A stretch of DNA of 64,000 bases. It comes from Nematopogon swammerdamellus (lineage: Eukaryota > Arthropoda > Insecta > Lepidoptera > Adelidae). Shown here in pieces: positions 1-11,098 of this stretch; within the stretch, counting starts at the first letter, position 1; every line of letters begins with the position of its first letter. A model generated the notes under the pieces. It made no database searches. It had not been told where the DNA came from and worked only from the letters and a program-made list of their open reading frames with translations. The position numbers and the translations under genes were made by a program. The stretch spans positions 19,235,566-19,299,565 of the forward strand of contig OX336340.1 of the NCBI GenBank assembly GCA_946902875.1, in the 5' to 3' direction.

Positions 1-753
1 TGGAACCTCGTTTACTTTTTCAAAATTAATACTTAGTAGTTTTTTAAAGTAATTATTTCCAGAATAATTTAAGAACAATTTTCACCCGCCACTGACCAGC
101 CTTGCAGCCATAGCAGCCGCACTGTGTCTATAGTAATGCACTATGTAATAATTTAAGGACAGTACGAGGTGTGTAGGGCGAGCTTTTTATAGAATTTTTT
201 TATTATCTCAATATCTGCGGTCCGGAATCCTCAGTAATAATTCGGCGCGCACATCGCACTAAAATGCTTAATTTAATTGCAGTCAACACTTTTATGGGGC
301 GACTCCGGTGAGAAGCGAAGTGTATCCAGTAACGCGCCGGTCCACGACCGACCGTGGAAATAAAAGGAAGTTGAAAGTCCTTGTCGTTAGAGCTTCATAA
401 AGAAAAGTCATTTTCTAAGCACTCCGTGCTTAGAAAATTTTACCTACAAATAACTCATGAACTGCTGCATGAATTGCTGCATCTGTCACAAATCAGCACA
501 TGCGTGTCTCTATTATAGGCAGTGACAAACATTTTTGTAAAGTAGACTAAGGTGTACATTGAAAAAAATTCCAGTGAAGTTTTTGTCAGTTCTTCTTCGC
601 TGTGATAATCGAACTGGCGGAATGTTACAATGTAAATATGACAAATCTGAGCGCAGTGTACTGCCAATAGATGCTAAATAAACAATAAACTATGAATGAA
701 TAACTATGATATGAACCGGTACAGCCTAGTGCGACAAATTATTTCGCTGTAAA
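1..753. other. Unassigned AT-rich DNA
   Basis: No gene, RNA gene or recognised repeat seen. Short open frames here have no family features and sit in AT-rich sequence. Confidence 0.5.
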
Positions 754-757
754 GTTA

Positions 758-842
758 TCACGACTTTTTAATTCTTGTAGAAGATGACACAGCTTGCAGA
801 ACCTTGAGAAATGTCATCTTCATACAAGAATTAAATATCGTG
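758..842 (+). ncRNA. Long imperfect hairpin, precursor-miRNA-like
   Basis: The arms 759-789 and 812-842 pair over about 29 of 31 positions, with one bulged A at 822 and one T-T mismatch near 766/836. They enclose a 22-base loop. Size and shape fit an animal miRNA precursor, but such a clean stem also fits a small foldback transposon remnant or an siRNA source. No mature miRNA seed was recognised, so the call rests on structure only. Confidence 0.3.
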
Positions 843-845
843 TCA

Positions 846-1921
846 CATCAATGTCACATCTAAATAATTAACCACACCAAGCCCTCTGGCACTTCGGACT
901 AAGTTTGAAACTAAAAATGGCAGCGAAAATTTGCCAGCTAATAGTATGAATAAAATATTTTCTTATTACTGCAAATATTTGGTTTTAATGTATCTTTTAT
1001 ATATATTATATTACTAAACACAGATGTTGTATTATATTTCGACATCAGTCATCATCGGTTATATATTTAAAAAATATATGTAGAGGTATCAAATCATGAT
1101 GACGGATGATATATGGCGTTGTATAGGTTTGAATTTTTGGAATGTACGCTGTGGTTTAATGGACGATACTTAGTATAACCTTACAATTTGTAGAAGAAAT
1201 GTTTCATTTCTGTCGAAGAACGAAACTCCCTAGTCCCTCACCTTGACAGTACCTACCTGTTGAAAATCCCCTTTCCGGAAAAATACTATTATTATAATAT
1301 GTTTTGTATAAAAAAACCTAACAGAGAGACACCTCAATGTGACCGTTAGTTAAAATTATTACTATTAAAATTATACACTAGAGACTTAAACTTAAAGATT
1401 TAGACTTAAAAGACATCCGAAGTCTGCTTCTTCTATATACATATTTCTTATGTGTACCGATAGCATAGAAAAATCAATTTATGATTTTCATTCATCTCAA
1501 TGCCCTTTCATCTGTGCCGACCTAATTCATTGAAAATTGAATTGTGCTTGGCCTTCCCGACTGTCAGCCAACCGGTAGCACTCAACCGACAGAGGTCTAC
1601 CGATTGTCCACACGTCTATGGCAGCCTCCTCACTTCGGGCGCAGGATATTGAGGGTATTTCGTGAATACAGCCCGGGATTAGGACAAGAAATTTGTCGGA
1701 ATTCCGCCTCTAGTTTTAGGGGCAATATAGAGAATGTTGCTGTGTCGTGTCGTTATTAGGGAACGAGGGATTACCTTACACGCGCGACTTCTACGTGAGT
1801 AGCTAAGTATTATATGGGTGGGATAGTAAACTCTTGCTCTTTGCTTTGCGGAACGCTGCTCGTGTGAATTTTGCGGAAAGGTTTGAAAAAGGTGGCCAGC
1901 TTTTTTTTGTTTGTTTTATTT
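846..1921. other. Unassigned DNA
   Basis: Mostly AT-rich. The part near 1540-1760 is less AT-rich and has a 71-codon open frame without recognisable domains. I see no supportable gene. Confidence 0.45.
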
Positions 1922-1967
1922 TTAGGGTTCCGTATCCTGTACGGGACCCTATTACTAAGCCTGCGCC

Positions 1968-1998
<31 letters not shown>

Positions 1999-2300
1999 CG
2001 AGGGCTGTATCTCTTGAACCGTAATAGGTAACCCGTTGAAATTTTCACAGAATATGTGTTATTTTATTATGGCCGATATAACAACAAATAAGAAAAATAA
2101 AAAAAAGTTAAAAATTCACTGAAGAGTGTGTGCGCGCCATCTACCGAAAAGAGTATGAAGAATTTTAACTAATCATGAATTTTAACTAATTAGAAGCATT
2201 TCATAAACACGCCATAGATGGCGTGAGTGGCGCTGACCATGACATGGTGATACGGAACCTTCGGTGCGCGAGTTCGACTCGCACTTGGCCGGTTTTTTTA
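1922..2300 (-). repeat. Family F dispersed repeat, near full length
   Basis: Read on the minus strand it starts CCGGCCAAGTGCGAGTCG, continues through a CGCCATCTATGGCG-type segment and an AT-rich middle, then a GACAGACA run and TACGGGATACGGAACCCTAAA. The same order of blocks recurs near 11.1, 17.0, 34.7, 47.9 and 54.4 kb, which defines the family. Short open frames across the GACA run on both strands are by-products of the repeat. No transposase or RT is encoded. The class (SINE or non-autonomous DNA element) is unclear. Confidence 0.85.
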
Positions 2301-2650
2301 TGATTTCTACATATTCACTTGAGCTTCATCTAAGAATTTTTATATTATAATAATTAGGTGGGTGTATTGTTTGCTTTTGATTGCTGCCCAGCCAGTGTTA
2401 GGGTGGGGGATGATCCATTCTCAGCATTGACTGAGACCATATTCGGTCCGTGGTACGTTGATGTTCGGGTAGTGCTACTCCAGCCGCCTCACCTCTTCCA
2501 TGAATGTGATAGCCTTCTCGGCCGCGTCCACGCTTTAGGGTCAGTTGCCACACTTGCGGGCTTAGGCTGGAGAATAACTATAGCGAGCTTAAAAGTTAAC
2601 AAATTATAAATAAATTAAATACAAGATATGCTTAGTGCACTCTACTATGG

Positions 2651-2968
2651 AAAAAAAGCCTGTTAAGTGCGAACCTTGTTCACAGACACAGGGTTCCGTA
2701 GCTATTTCCTTCTGACGTGCATAGCGAGTGCATTTCACGCAGTCGGACCGTGCCTTGTATCCTATATGGTTATCCATATAAGATGTAATCTTCAAAATAA
2801 TGTTCATACCGTAAGAACTAAATGGAGTAGTTTATAATTTATTTTTTAATAGATCTTCAAGTTTTGGAGTTATGACCTCGGATAGAGCGTGTGACGGACG
2901 GACAGACAGCTGACTGTTTTCATAAGAATCGTTCCCAGCGTCACATGCTACGGAACTCTAATAAAAAG
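2651..2968 (+). repeat. Diverged family F relative
   Basis: It has TGTTAAGTGCGAACCTTGTTC followed by GGGTTCCGTAGC, a GACGGACGGACAGACAG run and a TACGGAACTCTAATAAAAA end. The order of blocks is that of family F, but the head differs. A matching head fragment lies inverted at 11681-11727. Confidence 0.65.
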
Positions 2969-3030
2969 GGAATATAATATTACTTAATATAATAGGTACT
3001 TACTTATCTAATAGGTACTTTAAAATAATA

Positions 3031-3330
3031 GCCCCACTGCATCTCTCCCCGTGTATGTCGTAAAAGGCGACTAAGGGATATGACTCCCTTCTTATATTAC
3101 TAGGTGGTAGGGTTTAACCCGCCCGGGTTGGTACCACCGCACTGAATGAAAGGTCGGTCGAAACGGCTATGTAAATAGTTTGTGTTTTCCCTCCAGTTCA
3201 GTGTAGCCGGCACGACCGAAGGGAAGCACTGACGTGGCACCAAGTTCACCCGGTGTTATGGGCTGACATCACGGATGTTGTAGGTGATGTAGCCAACCGT
3301 GTCAGTTTCCATAAAAAAATAATAATAATA
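3031..3330 (+). mobile_element. Family A SINE with the alternative GCCCCACTGC head
   Basis: The body (GGTGGTAGGGTTTAACCCGC ... ACATCACGGATGTTGTAGG ... AGTTTCCATAAAAAAA) is that of family A. In place of the tRNA/5S head it begins GCCCCACTGCATCTCTCCCC and TCGTAAAAGGCGACTAAGGG. That head is shared in reverse complement with family C. The A-rich 3' end runs into an AAT simple repeat. No protein is encoded. It is inferred to be a SINE copied by LINE machinery. Confidence 0.75.
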
Positions 3331-4228
3331 ATTCCCTATACGCTACCTATTATCTAAAACAAAGAACCTACCTACTTCTCTTCCCTAAGTACAGGCAGAA
3401 TTTGGATTGTACGTCGAGGGTTTTAATCTTCCCTCTGTAACGCGGCAAAGTCAAGCCTATTAACAGTAATTTGTTTCAGGTGAGTTATTTTAATTAATGA
3501 ACGTAGGGATAAAGAGAGCAGAATTGAATCTAAAGTACTATATCTACTTGTTTCGAAGTTTCAAAGTGAAAACAGGAAATAAAGAAAACAGCATTTAAAT
3601 AGAAATAAGTATATTACACAAAGGTTATTAGTTTCTCATGTACGAGCCGAATTGGGTTAATCCTCTGCCTAAAATCGTACCTAGATTAAATATTATACGC
3701 CCTATAACCGTACGTACGCTAAAACACTAAAACACTACATGTACGTGTAGTGTAACATAATATCATAGAAACTATATATAAAAATATCTTAAAAACACTT
3801 AAAACAAATAATATTAATCACTTTAAATAACAAACACTGAATAAATTTTTTTTTGTAAATAACAATAATATAACACTTTTATTAAAAATCGGCAAATAAG
3901 CAGCTACATAAGTAGTGGATGAGTCCCGTGACGTGCGTGCCAAGACTTTCCTTATACGCCGCATAAGCCAGAGAGAACGCTATATCGGGGAGCGTCGCAT
4001 GGAAACCTCGGCAGAAATTTAGATTTGTTTTACTTGCCTACGTAATTTTTTAATATTTTTAATCTTAAAAATAAAGGTTTATTAATAAAGTCTTTGAAAA
4101 TGTTTAAAATTTCTACGTTACGGAACCATGGAGTGACTGGTGTGCATGACAAAAATACATTCATCAAGAAATGCTGTTCACACCACTAGTTTGTTGCTAA
4201 ATTGAATTAAAATGAAATTTATTCCGAC
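3331..4228. other. Unassigned AT-rich DNA
   Basis: No gene or recognised repeat in this stretch. Confidence 0.45.
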
Positions 4229-4457
4229 AATGTTAACTGCTGATACGAAAGTTACTTGAGAATGTTAACTGCTGATACGAAAGATACTTGAGAATGTTAA
4301 CTGCTGATACGAAGGATACTTGAGAATGTTAACTGCTGATACGAACGTGATTTGAGAATGTTAACTGCTTATACGAACGTTAATTGAGAATGTTAACTGC
4401 TGATACAAGCGTGACTTGAGAATATTAACTGCTAATACGAACGTGACTGAGAATGTT
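4229..4457 (+). repeat. 32-bp tandem array, about 7 units
   Basis: The unit is close to AATGTTAACTGCTGATACGA plus a variable ACGTGACTTGAG part. Units differ by a few substitutions and the last is 31 bp. An isolated unit lies at 4928-4970. The flank before the array (TTGTTGCTAAATTGAATTAA) is echoed before the isolated unit, so a larger duplication is involved. Confidence 0.85.
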
Positions 4458-6253
4458 TCGAGCAAAAAAGAAGCCTTGGCTACCGGCGGCGACTCAATTC
4501 CACTCATTCATGAAGTTTCTCAAATAAGTTATTCATGTGACGAGTTATACCCCTAATAGTACGCTGTGCGTAGGGCGTCAGTGAATCTCCCCCAGAAACG
4601 TTTCGTGACAAGCTTAGAGGCTGGCGGTCCATTGAGAGGACGGAAGCTGGCTGCTAATATCCTCTTACCGGCCGCGTAACTCAAAAACATTGTTATCGCC
4701 CGCATAAACATGTCCTCCGTAGCGCGCAGCGCGAGCGAATGGGGAAGTCTTATGAAATAGTTCTTCTGGGTTTTAACAAAAGGGAAACTGGCCGCGCTCC
4801 AACTTTTAGAGGAAATGGAGTGCGTTTAAACTATTGTGGCAAATCGTTTATGTCGTCAATGCGTAATGAGCATGGGATAAACAAACCACTTGTTGTTGTT
4901 AAATTGAATAAAATTATAATAAAATATGAGAATGTTATCTGCTGATACGAACGTGACTTGAGAATGTTAAATCCTGTTTTATATGGGTAACATGTCTGCC
5001 TCATTGCTCATAAAATATATAAAAGAAGAGAAAAAAAATTGTATTTTCCTTTATACGGTTCGTGATCCATAGCGCGAACTCAACTGACATTTGGACGGTT
5101 TTCATTATTTGATGTTTTTCTTTAGAGTAAGCCCTATAATCACAAATTTGGCTCTTTTATATAATTACCATTTTTACTATAAATCAAAAACAAAGAACGT
5201 TGAAAAAAAAAAACAATCTCTTGTATGGAGACCTCCCTTATTTTTTTACTTTTTTAGCGCCATAATATCACAAAATGTCTGTGAATTTCAACCGGCTAAC
5301 TATTACGGCTCAAAATATACAGCCATTTAAAGGTAGGACAGACGGACGGCTAGACAGGGTAAGAAATAGGGTCCCGTACGAATAAGAAGCCTTAAATTTT
5401 TTTTCATTTGGTTCCTTCCGCGAATCGTGATTTGAATCGCCACCCAGTTGCTAACCGAATACACTGCACGTACCTCTGTACCTATCTATACGTTTGATAG
5501 GTCCCAAGCATAACTATATACTCGTATATGTCAAAACACGTATGTACCTACCTACATAGATCACAACCATATTGCTGCGAGGATTATACAGTAAGAAAGC
5601 TTGCCAAGAAATCTCAAGAGACATTTTGCGCAAGTATGTGCCTATCTTCATATTAGCGAGGAGATTCGTGTGTCGACACCTAGCGTGCACTTTCGAGAAC
5701 TAATTCCAACCGACAGCGACACCTAGAATATGACGTCGGTACTAAGCCAGTTATGAAGTTATCTCGTCTGGAGCAATACGACGCTTTAATCGAGTCTCCG
5801 GTGATCACACGCGAGTTGAGTTGAGTCGAGTTATCTGCTGTACTCGGATAAATATTAGGTACTACACGTGTAAATTAAATTGTCACGAGTGAGGGGGAAC
5901 TAATTTGGAAATTTAAAAAAATTTCAATTTTCATCGTGCACTTGTATCTTATTCTGCAATTACATTAAATATTCAGCCCATTACCTACAATCTATTCTTG
6001 TCAAAACGAATGTGTCATAGCATGCAAATGTTTGCCTTTAGTGGTTTCGACTATCGACACCACCAAATAGGTCGGATAGCTTTTGTGCCGAGATTTTCCC
6101 TGGTAGGTAACTATGCCTATCTTTTTAATACTTGTAATATTTTTTTTTTATCTGTGACAATTTCTTGAAATTTTAATGGAACTGTAATTGTAGCTTCAAA
6201 AAAAGTATTGAGGGGTATTATATATAAAGGTTATGACAGGATTATTTATTTAC
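4458..6253. other. Mostly unassigned DNA; one isolated 32-bp unit and a decayed family F copy
   Basis: 4928-4970 holds a stray unit of the 32-bp array. About 5040-5400 carries family F blocks (CACAAAATGTCTGTGAATTT, CAACCGGCTAACTATTACGG, a GACAGACGGACGG run, GGGTCCCGTACG), strongly diverged. No gene was recognised in the rest. Confidence 0.5.
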
Positions 6254-6548
6254 AAAAGTAAAACTAAAAAACTATTTAAAATAAAAATATAAAAACCGCC
6301 TTCAAAAATATATGAAATAAAAACCTAAAAAAAAAAACGAACCCTAGAGTGGAAGGCGGTGCTAAAAAGGCTACACAAATCACAAAGGATATTATCATCC
6401 GCTCATGTTTTCTTTCATGCATCATTTTTGCTTGCTTTAGCACCGCCTTCAACTCTAGGGTTCGTTTTTTTTTTTAGGTTTTTATTTCATATATTTTTGA
6501 AGGCGGTTTTTATATTTTTATTTTAAATAGTTTTTTAGTTTTACTTTT
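6254..6548. mobile_element. Foldback element with 113-bp near-perfect arms
   Basis: Arms 6254-6366 and 6436-6548 are inverted copies that differ at about one base (near 6352), even across an 11-A/11-T tract. A 69-bp spacer separates them. Outer sequence is A/T-rich and inner sequence contains ACCGCCTTC and CGAACCCTAG. No coding capacity. Such identity implies recent formation or gene conversion. No clear target duplication was found. Confidence 0.8.
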
Positions 6549-6710
6549 TTTAGGAAGTCGGTTTTATGTTTTTTAAAACTTTTTTTTTATTTCACAGTTT
6601 TTTTTAGTAATTTTTTGCTATTAATGTACTCGGCGGAATCGCTCGGCCTTCGGCCTCGCGATTCCGCCTCGCTTTCCAATCCGATCTTGACCCAATTAAA
6701 ATAGGACCAC

Positions 6711-7055
6711 GTCAGCTTCGATAGCTCAGTGGTGCAGACAGTCAACTGTCGCTATTGAATTTTAAGCAACGCTGGGTGCGGTCAGTACTTAGATGGGTGA
6801 CCGCTGACCGTTGGAGGCTGACCAAGGTTCGGATTCCTCGTAAAACTGTAAGTCCCTTCCCTCGTAATCTTACTTGGTGGTAGGGTTTAACCTTCCCGGG
6901 TTGGTACCACCGCACTGAATTAAACGTCGGTCGAAACGGCTATGTAAATAGTTTGTGTTTTCCGACCAGTTCAGTGTAGTCAGCACGATCAAAGGGGGAA
7001 GCACTGACATGGCACTGGTGTTATGGGCTGACATCACGGACGTTGTAGGTGATGT
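6711..7055 (+). mobile_element. Family A SINE with tRNA/5S composite head, 3' truncated
   Basis: It begins GTCAGCTTCGATAGCTCAGTGG (tRNA-type A box TAGCTCAGTGG). Then follows a segment close to the 3' half of 5S rRNA (TTAAGCAAC, then GCGGTCAGTACTTAGATGGG and TGACCGCT), a 3' GGAGGCTGACC partner of the opening bases, and a B-box-like GGTTCGGATTCC. The family A body follows and stops at GTAGGTGATGT, where a family H module begins. The lack of the terminal CCGTGTCAGTTTCC suggests truncation by the H module. Confidence 0.85.
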
Positions 7056-7430
7056 TGCAGAACTTAGTAGAATGGACAGACATAAACGTGTTACGGAAGC
7101 CTACTTTTATTATAAAATAACCGTCGGAGGACCTTGGTTGAAAATTGTAAAATTTAGTAGAACGGATAGACATGCATATGTTACGGAACCCTACATTCAT
7201 TTTGCAGAACTTAGTAGAATGGACAGACATAAACGTGTTACGGAACCCTACTTAACAGTTGCACTCCGGGAGTGCCGGCAGATCCCGTGCCACTCTAACT
7301 TAACCCTTAACGCAATGACTTAAGGTTTCATTTTAAAAATGACGCTGACGCGATGTCGCGAGTTATACATTTTTACCCACCTAAAAAAGTGCCAAGAGCC
7401 GCTAAAGAAGTTTTCACTTCAAAAACCTCA
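7056..7430 (+). repeat. Family H module, copy 1
   Basis: Alternating boxes AACTTAGTAGAATGGACAGA and AATTTAGTAGAACGGATAGA, each followed by a TACGGAACCCTAC-type box, are separated by an ACCGTCGGAGGACCTTGG block. Next come GTTGCACTCCGGGAGTGCCG and a CGCGATGTCGCGAGTT segment ending GAAGTTTTCACTTCAAAAA. The same blocks occur at 33600-34555 in another order. Open frames through the boxes are by-products of the repetition. Confidence 0.75.
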
Positions 7431-7439
7431 GGGTTATCC

Positions 7440-7556
7440 CCTTTCAAATAAAAAAAAAAAAGAATTTTCAAAATCGGCCCACAATTGACGGAGTAATCGC
7501 GTAACAAACATCCAAAAAAAGAAAACATACCGTCGAATTGAGAATCTTTTAGGTCT
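7440..7556 (+). repeat. Dispersed repeat with AATTGACGGAG, copy 1
   Basis: AGAATTTTCAAAATCGGCCC followed by AATTGACGGAGTAATCGCG, an A-rich stretch and GTCGAATTGAGAA recurs at 8234-8370, where it ends CCTCCTCCTTTTTTGGAAGT and CGGTTAAA. It is a repeat 3' region with no coding potential. Confidence 0.65.
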
Positions 7557-7639
7557 AAAGTAAATTTCTCGTGAAGACAAATGCAACGAGCCCAAACACG
7601 ATGGGTTTATCATGTGTAGTTTAGGAGTTCCTATGGCCA

Positions 7640-8233
7640 CCTTCTGTCTCCATCATCAAACCAGCTCGATGGTACTCGGTACAGTAGGTACTGGCCAGGT
7701 ACCATAATAAATTAAGCGCCGGTCGGAAAAGATAAAAAATTTCAAATTTAGAATATTCATGAAACAAGGGTCCGAATATGTATCACTAGTATATCGATTC
7801 ATGTATTTCAACAGGACAGAGAAAATTTCAAAATATTAGGTATTTAATACTTTTTAGTTTTTTTTTTTTGTTTTTTGGAAATCGGTTTAATATTTTTTAA
7901 AACAGTTTTTATTTCATTCTTTTTAGTAATATTACATAAAAAAGAATAATCGAAATCGAATAATCGAAATCGATTGAAGTGGTACAGAATTATTCGCCAT
8001 ATGTGTCAGACTGCAAATTGCTGAATAAGTCCACATCACAAATGTTTTGCTGAAGGTGACCACACACCATACTAATTTATCAAACTGAAAATTGCCGAAA
8101 ACGACCACATCACAAGTTTTGCTGAAGGTAACCACACACCATAGTATTATGCTGATTTTTCGAAAACCACCGAACCAATTTCGATAAAATTGAAATGGAA
8201 CCACCTCGGAAGTATGACCTAACTAACAAAAAA
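7640..8233. other. AT-rich DNA with an internal direct repeat
   Basis: CCACATCACAA, TTTTGCTGAAGGTGACCAC and ACACCATA occur twice, near 8030-8075 and 8105-8147. The 90-codon minus-strand frame across them is a by-product. A GAAATCGGTTTAATATTTTT motif near 7880 is shared with the foldback region at 6.5 kb and with 46.97 kb. Confidence 0.5.
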
Positions 8234-8370
8234 AGAATTTTCTAAATCGGCCCTCAATTGACGGAGAAATCGTGTTACAAACATAAAAAAAAATAAAAAA
8301 AAAAATAAAAAAAAAAAAAAACATACAGACGAATTGAGAACCTCCTCCTTTTTTGGAAGTCGGTTAAAAA
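8234..8370 (+). repeat. Dispersed repeat with AATTGACGGAG, copy 2
   Basis: Second copy of the block described at 7440-7556. It has a longer A-rich stretch and the end GAACCTCCTCCTTTTTTGG plus AAGTCGGTTAAA. Confidence 0.65.
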
Positions 8371-8679
8371 TCAGCCCTCCGATATCAGTTTAGACAGTAT
8401 CCGAGCTGTTTTTTGGAAATATGCAGAATAGGTTGGAGGCGAGCGCGTACAAAACGAAGGTCGACATATAGAAAATATTATATTTAAAAAATGAAATCCG
8501 CTTTTGTTTTCTTTCATAGTAATAAATGGTTTTGGTCTATATGGTTTTGTATTTTTTTTTTATAAATTTTCGAAATCAGAAATCTGCCGCTTGACACCTT
8601 GTACAAGATACGTTCTTATAATTCTATATTCCATGCAATTATTTATTTTAAAATTTTCACAAGACATAACGCATTATCA

Positions 8680-8930
8680 GTATCAATATTATTATACATA
8701 TATTCTTTATTTCACATTTTTAAAATACATTTATATTAATTTTACATATATTATAACTATAAAAAGTAATAAAAATACACAAAATTAATACAAAGAAATA
8801 AAAACGGTAATACCGCCGGCGGCGGGCCAAGCCTCCAAGCACGCCGGCGGGTGCAGGCCGTGGCTACGGAGCTCTCCGAGACGACGCAAGGCAAGCTACG
8901 AGCGATAGGTCATACTAGACTCGTAGGCAT
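8680..8930 (-). repeat. Element 3' region shared with 52.5 kb, inverted
   Basis: The GC-rich block (CGCCGGCGGGTGCAGGCCGT, GGCTACGGAGCTCTCC, ACGAGCGATAGG) joined to AATTTTGTGTATTTTTAT sequence matches 52490-52740 in the opposite orientation, with many substitutions. A GC-rich coding-like part followed by an AT-rich tail suggests the 3' end of a non-LTR retrotransposon. The family was not identified. Confidence 0.6.
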
Positions 8931-9261
8931 TATATATTATTATTATATATACTAATCATAAATCTGTAAGGGATGGTCATGGAGTAAGTTACTTTGTTTT
9001 ATGAGATACTGCGTTGGTAGACTCTATGTGAGATACTAAAACTAAATTGATGATTTTTAGAAATCTTTTCTATATGTATGTATGCTCCTCCATAACTCTT
9101 AAACCGATCATCCGAATTCGATAAAACTTAGTACAAGTACATTTAACTATACGCGACATAGGATAGGCTATAAAATTCAGTTCCGGTTGCTCTAATATGT
9201 GGCTCTCATACAAACCGAATTTTTCCGCGCGCCGAAATAAAGGTACGTTATCGGGCTTACT
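8931..9261. other. Unassigned AT-rich DNA
   Basis: ATCCTCATAACTCTTAAACC-like wording near 9080-9180 (CCTCCATAACTCTTAAACCG, GATAGGCTATAAAA) resembles the middle of family E, but the copy is too diverged to bound. Confidence 0.35.
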
Positions 9262-9362
9262 TTTTTTTTATGGAAACTGACACGGTTTGCTACATCACCT
9301 ACAACATCCGTGATGTCAGCCCATAACACCGGGTGAACTAGGTGCCATGTCAGGCTTCCTTA
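9262..9362 (-). mobile_element. Family A SINE, 3' fragment
   Basis: Starts TTTTTTTTATGGAAACTGAC in plus orientation and ends at GTGCCATGTCAGGCTTCC. This is the last ~100 bp of family A, a 5'-truncated copy as expected of retroposition. Confidence 0.8.
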
Positions 9363-10107
9363 ATTAAACTTACTTTCTTCTTTTTAATTACGAATTTCAC
9401 ACGAGCGAAGCCACCGGTATATACAAAGTGATAGCAAAAGCTATGTGATAATAAATCCTTTTTCGTAACCTTGAAAATACATTTCAGGTAGATAGTTAAA
9501 TTCCAAATGGAATCTGAACTCTAGCAAAAGGCTTTATTTAGTCTTCCTCACTGTGCCCACCGAGCAGCGTCACATCAAAGGGAGAGCGTTGAGCAGATTC
9601 AATTCAATTCAATTCAATTCATTCGTCGAGGCGTACTGTGTTGCTACGAATGGTGTAGCGGTATTCAGCTGCGTCCCTGGGGACCGGCTGATTGCCTTTG
9701 CTAGTTCGGATCATAATAGCAACTAATGAACTAATGCATAAGCTCGACTGAACTTAACTGAATGCTCTACGTAGGTACTGCGATTCTATTTCAAAAATGT
9801 GTCCATTCCGTTTATTTTTTTCCTCGAAATATCAAACTTTATAATTTTGCAATGATACACCTGTCCGATTTTGCCTTACAGTAAATGAACGTTATTTGAG
9901 CATTTATAGAATAAATTGGCACTCGAAACGGCGACAGATCCCACAAAAGGAAATCTAAGTTAATACAATTATTGCTTCTTTCTCGGAAAATGGAAGAGTC
10001 AACAGACTTGAGTCGTTTTTCCCAAAAATATTATTCGAACGCGGTTATGCATTATGATTATGATGTTATATAGGAACCAGAAATGGGTATTTTTATTTTA
10101 TACATTA
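9363..10107. other. Unassigned DNA with an AATTC pentamer run
   Basis: 9598-9621 is a short run of AATTC units. The rest shows no gene or recognised repeat. Confidence 0.45.
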
Positions 10108-10288
10108 CAGATGTTTTATCTCACGAGCGCGGGTGAGCCATACTTGTAGTTGTAATGCGTATAGACACGCGCCCCTGTGTGCGTAAGTACAGGTAGAGTT
10201 AGCAAACTCACACACACACAGGAGCGCGTGTCTATACGCATTACAACTACAAGTATGGCTCACCCGCGCTCGTGAGATAAAACATCTG
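10108..10288. mobile_element. Small MITE with ~75-bp inverted arms and TA flanks
   Basis: The element opens CAGATGTTTTATCTCACGAG and closes with its reverse complement ending CATCTG. It is flanked on both sides by TA (10106-10107 and 10289-10290). Arms 10108-10175 and 10221-10288 are almost identical. TA target duplication and TIR-only structure point to a Tc1/mariner-type non-autonomous element. It lies directly against a family E copy. Confidence 0.8.
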
Positions 10289-10290
10289 TA

Positions 10291-10625
10291 CTAACTATTG
10301 CCCGCGGCTTCGCTCGCGATAGTCTCGTTTTAATAGCAATTCCAATTTAAACACAAATATTATAATAAACTATCGCTTCTCTTATAACATTCTCTCGCTC
10401 TCCCTCCTTTCCGTACTATAGGCACTTTCTTTGAGAGTGCTCAGCTATAAGGCTATTTAGCGTGATGGTATATAGCCTATAGTGAGCCTCAAGAACTACT
10501 CTTTCCATTGGTGCAAACCGCATTAAAATCTGTTCAGTGGTTGCGGAATTTACTTCTAACATACATACAGATAAACGTTCTCTTTTATAAGAAGTAGAGA
10601 TAGAGATAGAGATAGAGAAGATATA
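10291..10625 (-). repeat. Family E dispersed repeat, diverged
   Basis: In plus orientation it starts CTAACTATTGCCCGCGGCTT, includes GGCTATTTAGCGTGATGGTA and TCTGTTCAGTGGTTGCGG, and ends near a GATAGAGATAGAGATAGAGA simple repeat. The same landmarks occur in the family E copies at 30.2, 30.6 and 55.8 kb. Confidence 0.65.
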
Positions 10626-11098
10626 GAAGTATAATTCATTTCATAGCAACATTGGCCCCTAAATCAGCTAGCCCTCCTCACATTTAAATAAATTTTGCTA
10701 TCTGGCAACATTTCTGAATATTTCCCGCTTTATACGTCAACCGAATCGAGACAATGAGTTGGTATTGCCGAAACTATACGAATCTCTGTGTTTTCAATGA
10801 GCTTGCTGAAGGTGCTTGCCAAATTTCTATAATTTTTAAATAAAAAGTCTGTATATCTGTCTGTAGGTAACGATATACTGTAAATGGGCTATAATGCATA
10901 TATAATAATAAATAATATATTCGAAAGTCTAATAAAGTGCAGTTTTAGGGATCCTTAGCCAGTGGTATTGGCTGGGACGTAAGGGTCCCTGACCGATTTT
11001 ATAAATCAAAAGTTCAGGTGTGTGTCCGTCTGTCCGTTCGTCTGGTTGTCACACGCGCTTTCCTATACTCCCATCAGTGAAGCTGAATAAATATTTAA

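Noticed and set aside
6753..6800. A 5S rRNA gene
   Set aside because: Only part of the 3' half resembles 5S and it is embedded in a repeated SINE head with no 5' half.
7056..7323. 122-codon plus-strand frame with repeated RMDRHKRVTEPY-like words
   Set aside because: The words come from repeated family H boxes; the antisense frame is equally open, so coding is not supported.
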